Origin: Paenilisteria portnoyi
GTDB lineage: Bacteria; Bacillota; Bacilli; Lactobacillales; Listeriaceae
Assembly (NCBI RefSeq): GCF_014322795.1
Contig: NZ_JAASTT010000001.1
Span: 1 to 64,000, forward strand
Direction of reading: 5' to 3'
Length of the DNA stretch: 64,000 nt
Shown here: one piece after another, positions 59,809-64,000 of the stretch
How positions within the stretch are numbered: the stretch's first letter is position 1
Layout of the letters: every line of letters begins with the position of its first letter
Notes under the pieces: model-generated
Database searches by the model: none
Seen by the model: the letters and a program-made list of their open reading frames with translations, nothing else
Told to the model about the DNA's origin: nothing
Translations under genes and position numbers: made by a program

Positions 59809-60664
59809 ATATGATTTTATCCGAAATACGTTTATCGTCGGCATCGTGATTGGGATTGTGGCGCCGCTTTTGGGAAGTTTTATCGTGGTTCGGCGGCTTT
59901 CTTTGATGGCTGACGCGCTAAGTCATGTCAGTTTGGCAGGCATTGCGGTGAGTCTCTATTTGAGCAAGATGTATTTACCACTTGTGGCGCTCAATCCGCT
60001 GTATCTAGGCTTTGGCTTTGCAGTTGGCGGTTCCTTATTGATGGAAAAACTGCGCAATGTGTATAAGCAATTCCAAGAACTGGCGATACCGATTATCATG
60101 TCGGCGGGGATGGGATTCAGTGTTATTTTTATATCACTTGCTAATGGCTTTAATACCGACTTGTTCAGCTACTTATTCGGAAGTGTCAGCGCCGTGAGTA
60201 CCTCGGATATGTGGACAATTTTGGCGACTGCTTTTGTTGTATTAGTCACTGTATTTTTCTTGTATAAAGAACTATTTTTGCTGTCGTTTGACGAAGAGTA
60301 CGCGAATGCATCGGGAATTCCTGCAAAAGTGGTGGATGTGATTTTTATGCTTTTAGTAGCGCTCGTGATTGCATCCAGCATGCGTATCGTTGGGATTCTA
60401 CTCGTGTCGTCCCTGATGACCTTGCCTGTAGCAGCCGCAATTCGTATCGCTAAAGGCTTTAAACAGACGATTGCTTATGCGATTCTGTTCGGGGAAATAT
60501 CGGTGATAGGCGGCCTTGTGAGTGCCTTTTACCTCGACCTAGCTCCAGGTGGCTCGATTGTTATTATCTCTGTGCTCATTTTAGTTATAACGATTAGTGT
60601 TCAAAAAGTGAAACAAAAACTGGCGATAGCCGAAAGAAGTGATTCGAATGTCTCTAACAGCTAA
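59789..60664 (+). CDS. zurM: Zinc ABC transporter permease
   Basis: 291 residues, eight or nine hydrophobic helices of the ABC-3 family (ZnuB), opening [20 protein letters not shown] and with [20 protein letters not shown]. It starts at GTG 59789 inside zurA, 7 nt after GGGGTGA. It overlaps the start of zur by 17 nt, so all three are translationally linked. Confidence 0.94.
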   Translation: MIANLFEYDFIRNTFIVGIVIGIVAPLLGSFIVVRRLSLMADALSHVSLAGIAVSLYLSKMYLPLVALNPLYLGFGFAVGGSLLMEKLRNVYKQFQELAIPIIMSAGMGFSVIFISLANGFNTDLFSYLFGSVSAVSTSDMWTILATAFVVLVTVFFLYKELFLLSFDEEYANASGIPAKVVDVIFMLLVALVIASSMRIVGILLVSSLMTLPVAAAIRIAKGFKQTIAYAILFGEISVIGGLVSAFYLDLAPGGSIVIISVLILVITISVQKVKQKLAIAERSDSNVSNS

Positions 60665-61076
60665 TGAAGCGTTGCAATTAATGAAACGAAAAGGATACAA
60701 ACATACGGATAAACGCGAATTTCTAATTAATCTTTTTGCGCGAAAAAATCGTTACATGACGGCAAAAGAAGTTTTGGAGTGCATGAAAGAGGATTTCCCA
60801 GGGATTAGTTTTGATACGATTTACCGTAATTTGTCTTTGTTTGTGGAATTGGATTTGTTTGAGGAAACCGAGTTGTCGAGTGAGAAACATTTTCGATTAT
60901 CGTGTGCACATGAAGAACATCACCATCATTTTATTTGTATGGAATGCGGGAAAACACGTGAAATTCGGATGTGCCCGATGGATTTTCTGGAAGAAGCATT
61001 GCCGGGTTATCAAGTGGAAGGCCATAAGTTTGAAGTGTATGGGAAATGTCCAGATTGTCTCGCAAAAGTTGGATAA
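60648..61076 (+). CDS. zurR: Zinc uptake regulator, Fur family
   Basis: 142 residues. The winged helix contains [13 protein letters not shown] and [19 protein letters not shown]. The metal sites are [17 protein letters not shown] and the C-terminal CPDC, forming the structural Cys4 zinc. Position after the zinc transporter genes supports Zur over Fur or PerR. The ATG at 60648 is 6 nt after GAAAGAAGTG. Confidence 0.93.
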   Translation: MSLTANEALQLMKRKGYKHTDKREFLINLFARKNRYMTAKEVLECMKEDFPGISFDTIYRNLSLFVELDLFEETELSSEKHFRLSCAHEEHHHHFICMECGKTREIRMCPMDFLEEALPGYQVEGHKFEVYGKCPDCLAKVG

Positions 61077-61082
61077 TAGAAG

Positions 61083-61117
61083 AAAACGCGCCCCATTAGC
61101 GGGAACGCGTTTTTTTC
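61083..61117. terminator. Terminator shared by zurR and the exonuclease gene
   Basis: AAAACGCGCCC (near 61083-61093) pairs with GGGAACGCGTTTT (61101-61113), followed by T residues. The right arm lies within the last codons of the convergent exonuclease gene (TKKKTRSR end). Confidence 0.85.
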
Positions 61118-61692
61118 TTGGTGACAAAATTAGTACCATTTATTCGACCAAACTGATAACCAATCGAATCAACTAACTCGGGAATCGTGTTTACTTGCTG
61201 GATATTGGCGAGTTCACACACGATATCAGCCGCAACGATGGAATCTTCCAAGGCGTGATGATGCTCAAATGTGATACCAAAATAGTCAGCAACAAGATTT
61301 AATTTATGCGAACGTAACGGCAATATTTTTTGCGATAACACACAGGAACAGAAGTACAAATTTGCAGGTAATGGCAGACCGTATTTCTCTGTCGTAGCAC
61401 GGAAAACATTGATATCAAATGTTGCAAAATGAGCCGCGACTGGCAAGTCACCGATAAAATCCATGATACTCGGATAGACTTCCAACCAGTTCGGCGATTC
61501 CCACACGTCTTCCGGGTAAATCCCATGAATTCGAATATTCGATGCGTAGAAATCTTCTTCAGGATTGATTAATTGATAGTATTCGGAATGTTTTTCGCCG
61601 TTCAGATATTTGACCATCCCAATCGAACAAGGACTTGTCCGCGAACCATTCGCAGTTTCAAAATCAAGAACGACATAGTTTAAATCTTTCAT
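61096..61692 (-). CDS. DnaQ-like 3'-5' exonuclease
   Basis: 198 residues. Exo I is VVLDFETANG (D10, E12), Exo II is AAHFATFDINVF, and Exo III is HHALEDSIVAADIV with the HxxxxD pattern of DEDDh nucleases. It resembles the polymerase III epsilon domain but stands alone, so repair or RNA trimming are possible roles. The ATG follows GAAGGAGTGAAGACAAG. Its last codons form part of the zurR terminator. Confidence 0.88.
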   Translation of the reverse strand: MKDLNYVVLDFETANGSRTSPCSIGMVKYLNGEKHSEYYQLINPEEDFYASNIRIHGIYPEDVWESPNWLEVYPSIMDFIGDLPVAAHFATFDINVFRATTEKYGLPLPANLYFCSCVLSQKILPLRSHKLNLVADYFGITFEHHHALEDSIVAADIVCELANIQQVNTIPELVDSIGYQFGRINGTNFVTKKKTRSR

Positions 61693-61724
61693 CTTGTCTT
61701 CACTCCTTCTCGTCCATCATACCT

Positions 61725-63266
61725 CTAAGAATTTGACTTGCGCAAGGATTTTGGTTTGATATAGAGGCCAAGGTCGCGCCGTTCTTTTCGCAATGCTTTG
61801 GACAGCGAGAGCATCATCAAAAGCATGATAAACGAAAACGGTAGGGCGACGATGATCAGCATATTTTGCAAACCTTCTAAACCGCCACTGAAAAGTAGAA
61901 TCGATGCGATCAGCGACTGGATAATGCCCCAAATAAATTTGACACGGTTGGCAGGGTTCATCACGCCATTCATTGTTTGTATACCGAGCACGTATGTCGC
62001 CGAGTCAGCAGATGTGATGAAAAATACGCCAATCAAGAAAATCGCGATTACAGATAATAGTGAACCAAGCGGCATATGGTTGAATGTCCCAAACAGGACT
62101 TCTTCTGTTTTCAGTTGTGTTAAGTCGAAGCCAGCACGTTGCACCGAGGTAGAGGCAGTTCCGAAAACAGAGAACCAAATGACACTAAGTAACGTTGGTA
62201 ATAAAATAACACCAGCTAAAAATTCACGAATTCGGCGACCTTTGGAAACCCGCGCGATAAAAATACCGACAAATGGTGACCAAGAAATAAACCAAGCCCA
62301 GTAGAAAATCGTCCAGTTATTAATCCATTCACGACCCGCCGCATCCACTGGCGAAGTTCGGAAGCTCATACCGATAAAATTTTGCATATAAGCGCCAGTA
62401 GCGTCGGTCATCATGTTCAGCGTCAGCAGAGTAGGCCCAACGATAATCACAATAATCATCAGCAGAACCGCCAACACCATGTTCGTATTGCTGAGCCACT
62501 TTATACCTCGACCAAGCCCACTCATGGCAGAAGTCAGAAACAGGACGGTAACGATGGCAATAATGATAATCTGAACTTTAAAACTCATTGGAATATCGAA
62601 TAAGAAGGATAAACCACCGTTGATTTGCGTTGCGCCAAAGCCGAGCGTCGTTGCGACACCAACAATCGTCGCGAATACTGCTATTACATCAATTGTCACA
62701 CGGACAGAGGGTTTCATCCATTTTCCAAGAAGTGGATCAAGCGTTGCACTGATTAGTCCTGGCTTGTCCTGTCTAAACTGGAAGTAGGCCAACGTTAAGC
62801 CGACGAAAGCGTAAATCGCCCAAGCATGAATTCCCCAATGAAAAAAGGAGAAACGGAAGGCGTCCATTAATGCCTGATTCGTTCCAGATTCTGCCTCAGG
62901 ACTCGAAATCGCGTAATGAGATAATGGCTCCGTCGCGCCCCAAAAAACAAGCCCAACGCCCATTCCAGCGCTAAAGAGCATGCCGAACCAAGAAATAGTT
63001 GAATATTTTGGTTTTTCTCCGGCTTTACCGAGTCTGATCGATCCAATCGGACTAAAAATCAAGTAAAAACAGAAAATAACGATGACTGAAACGAAAATTA
63101 AGTAGTACCAGCCAAATGTTGTCGTAATAAAATTTTGAATGTTCGCAGTTACGCTAGCTAAACCTTTTGGTGTTAGAATGCCGATTGTAACGAAGATAAG
63201 CGTGATGGCTAGCGTAATCCAAAACACATTTGTAATTTTGTGCGAAGTTTCCTTTTTTGTTCCCAT
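61725..63266 (-). CDS. BCCT-family betaine/carnitine/choline transporter
   Basis: 513 residues with 12 predicted helices. BCCT signatures are FGMLFSAGMGVGLVFWGATE near 97 and the helix 8 motif NNWTIFYWAWFISWSPFVG near 318. The GMGVG variant is typical of sodium-coupled glycine betaine carriers such as BetL and OpuD. Osmoprotection by betaine uptake is the likely role, but the exact substrate is not proven. It is on the same strand as, and 149 nt downstream of, a TetR gene. A promoter with an embedded palindrome lies in that gap. Confidence 0.93.
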   Translation of the reverse strand: MGTKKETSHKITNVFWITLAITLIFVTIGILTPKGLASVTANIQNFITTTFGWYYLIFVSVIVIFCFYLIFSPIGSIRLGKAGEKPKYSTISWFGMLFSAGMGVGLVFWGATEPLSHYAISSPEAESGTNQALMDAFRFSFFHWGIHAWAIYAFVGLTLAYFQFRQDKPGLISATLDPLLGKWMKPSVRVTIDVIAVFATIVGVATTLGFGATQINGGLSFLFDIPMSFKVQIIIIAIVTVLFLTSAMSGLGRGIKWLSNTNMVLAVLLMIIVIIVGPTLLTLNMMTDATGAYMQNFIGMSFRTSPVDAAGREWINNWTIFYWAWFISWSPFVGIFIARVSKGRRIREFLAGVILLPTLLSVIWFSVFGTASTSVQRAGFDLTQLKTEEVLFGTFNHMPLGSLLSVIAIFLIGVFFITSADSATYVLGIQTMNGVMNPANRVKFIWGIIQSLIASILLFSGGLEGLQNMLIIVALPFSFIMLLMMLSLSKALRKERRDLGLYIKPKSLRKSNS

Positions 63267-63358
63267 AATTCCTCACTTTCATTGCTAGATAAATTTCTGT
63301 GTAGAATCTAGCAAATAAACAAGAACGAAACGATGAAAATAGTTCCATTCAGGTTTGT

Positions 63359-63387
63359 ATTATAGTTGACCTTAACTATGGTAACAA
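63359..63387 (-). promoter_or_regulatory. Promoter of the BCCT transporter
   Basis: On the minus strand TTGTTA (63387-63382) and TATAAT (63364-63359) are 17 nt apart. The leader is about 85 nt. Confidence 0.75.
63362..63379. promoter_or_regulatory. Candidate TetR operator in the BCCT promoter
   Basis: ATAGTT (63362-63367) and AACTAT (63374-63379) are perfect inverted repeats around 6 bases. The palindrome fills the space between the -10 and -35 boxes, where a bound repressor would block RNA polymerase. Confidence 0.55.
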
Positions 63388-63414
63388 AGATTGACGGTGA
63401 AAGCAAATGAGCCT

Positions 63415-63975
63415 CTACTCTTTAGGCATAACAAAGGTAAGGATTTCGTCAGCCAAATTTTCCGGTGTTAGTTCTGGAGATTTTTGGACCCAGAATTTGG
63501 TCGCATCGTAAATTGCACTGCTAATAATGGTTGCCATTAAGTTTCTCGATAAGCTATTTTGTTCCGGCGAGCTATTTTGAAGCATGGTCGTGATGATATC
63601 TTTCAATGTCGCTCGTACAGTCGTTTCAATCAACGAAACAACAGATGTGTAGCTAATATGGCATTCTTTGTAAACGGCAGCCTGGTAATCACACATGGAT
63701 AAAATTAATCCACGAATGGTCAGCTCAGTCAATTTCAAATGAGCGGGAGTCTGGTCGGTAACAATCTGTGTAAAAGCCTCGGTTACAATGAACTCTAAAA
63801 GTAGATATTTATCTTCAAAATGCGCGTAAAAAGTTGTGCGGTTCACCGTTGCTTTCGCCGCGATATCCTTGACTGTGATTGTTTCAAAATCCTTTTCCTG
63901 AACCAATTCCAAAAAAGCATCAATAATTAATTGCCGAGTTCGTATGACGCGCGGATCTTTTTGCTTTAAAGTCAT
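63415..63975 (-). CDS. TetR-family transcriptional regulator
   Basis: 186 residues. The N-terminal helix-turn-helix covers about 12-58: TRQLIIDAFLELVQEKDFET, ITVKDIAAKATVNRTTFYAH and FEDKYLLLEFI. The ligand domain is unlike any I can name, and ends TPENLADEILTFVMPKE. It probably represses the BCCT gene downstream through the palindrome at 63362-63379. The ATG is 2 nt after GGAGGATGAGAG, whose GGAGG core gives 7 nt spacing. The upstream 25 bases are too few to judge its promoter. Confidence 0.9.
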   Translation of the reverse strand: MTLKQKDPRVIRTRQLIIDAFLELVQEKDFETITVKDIAAKATVNRTTFYAHFEDKYLLLEFIVTEAFTQIVTDQTPAHLKLTELTIRGLILSMCDYQAAVYKECHISYTSVVSLIETTVRATLKDIITTMLQNSSPEQNSLSRNLMATIISSAIYDATKFWVQKSPELTPENLADEILTFVMPKE

Positions 63976-64000
63976 CTCTCATCCTCCAAATTCTTTCCCA

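Overview
The window is a stretch of chromosome from a low-GC Gram-positive bacterium of the Firmicutes, and the gene order points to the family Listeriaceae. The runs alaS-ireB-ruvX-yrzB-(DedA)-mltG-yrrM-udk-greA, pepF-yqeG-yqeH-aroE, comEA-EB-EC-holA-rpsT-lepA-hemW-hrcA-grpE-dnaK-dnaJ, phoH-pgpH-ybeY-dgkA-cdd-era-recO-glyQS, ppsR-yqxD-dnaG-rpoD and cshB-nfo-ppaC-zurAM-zur follow, to my recollection, the Listeria order. I cannot name the species. Several genes that I do not remember from the matching L. monocytogenes locus suggest a Listeria sensu lato species rather than L. monocytogenes itself. No prophage, insertion sequence, tRNA, rRNA or CRISPR array was seen.

Layout. 1-1100: two small minus-strand genes (EVE-domain protein, isochorismatase-family hydrolase) divergent from alaS. 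1170-5244: T-box-controlled alaS, then ireB-ruvX-yrzB. 5508-8739: DedA protein, mltG, a methyltransferase and udk. 8754-11307: greA, a triplicated 154-bp repeat, a YrrS-like protein and mtnN. 11512-13317: minus-strand M3 peptidase. 13378-18552: the tightly packed yqeG-to-yqeM cluster (ribosome assembly GTPase, shikimate, NAD, Ap4A and ribosome silencing). 18657-23286: late competence genes and holA. 23410-34522: rpsT, lepA, hemW, the CIRCE-controlled heat-shock cluster, prmA, rsmE, rpsU, yqeY. 34770-40070: phoH to era. 40128-45073: a DUF4352-like membrane protein, recO and T-box-controlled glyQS. 45110-51930: ppsR, yqxD, dnaG, rpoD, trmK, yqfO. 51971-58878: ispH, a secreted SGNH hydrolase, cshB, nfo, ppaC, a GNAT protein and a TspO-like protein. 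59044-61076: the zinc uptake operon with its regulator. 61096-63975: an exonuclease, a BCCT osmolyte transporter and a TetR regulator.

How they work together. Most genes are housekeeping: tRNA charging (alaS, glyQS), ribosome assembly and modification (yqeH, era, ybeY, rsfS, prmA, rsmE, lepA, rpsT, rpsU), replication and repair (holA, dnaG, recO, nfo, ruvX), transcription (rpoD, greA), protein folding (hrcA to dnaJ), cell envelope (mltG, dgkA, ispH) and c-di-AMP turnover (pgpH). Starts were set by Shine-Dalgarno position, and seven or more genes appear to use TTG.

The most unusual feature is a family of long inverted-repeat elements at 5249-5371, 9413-9877 (three tandem copies) and 11309-11427. 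They share a core of about 80 nt but have copy-specific terminal arms that stay complementary to each other. Other points for a second look are a palindrome inside the promoter of the BCCT gene next to its TetR neighbour, interleaved pairings in the rpsU leader, a terminator-like hairpin in the greA leader, and an ATA codon at the best start position of comEC.
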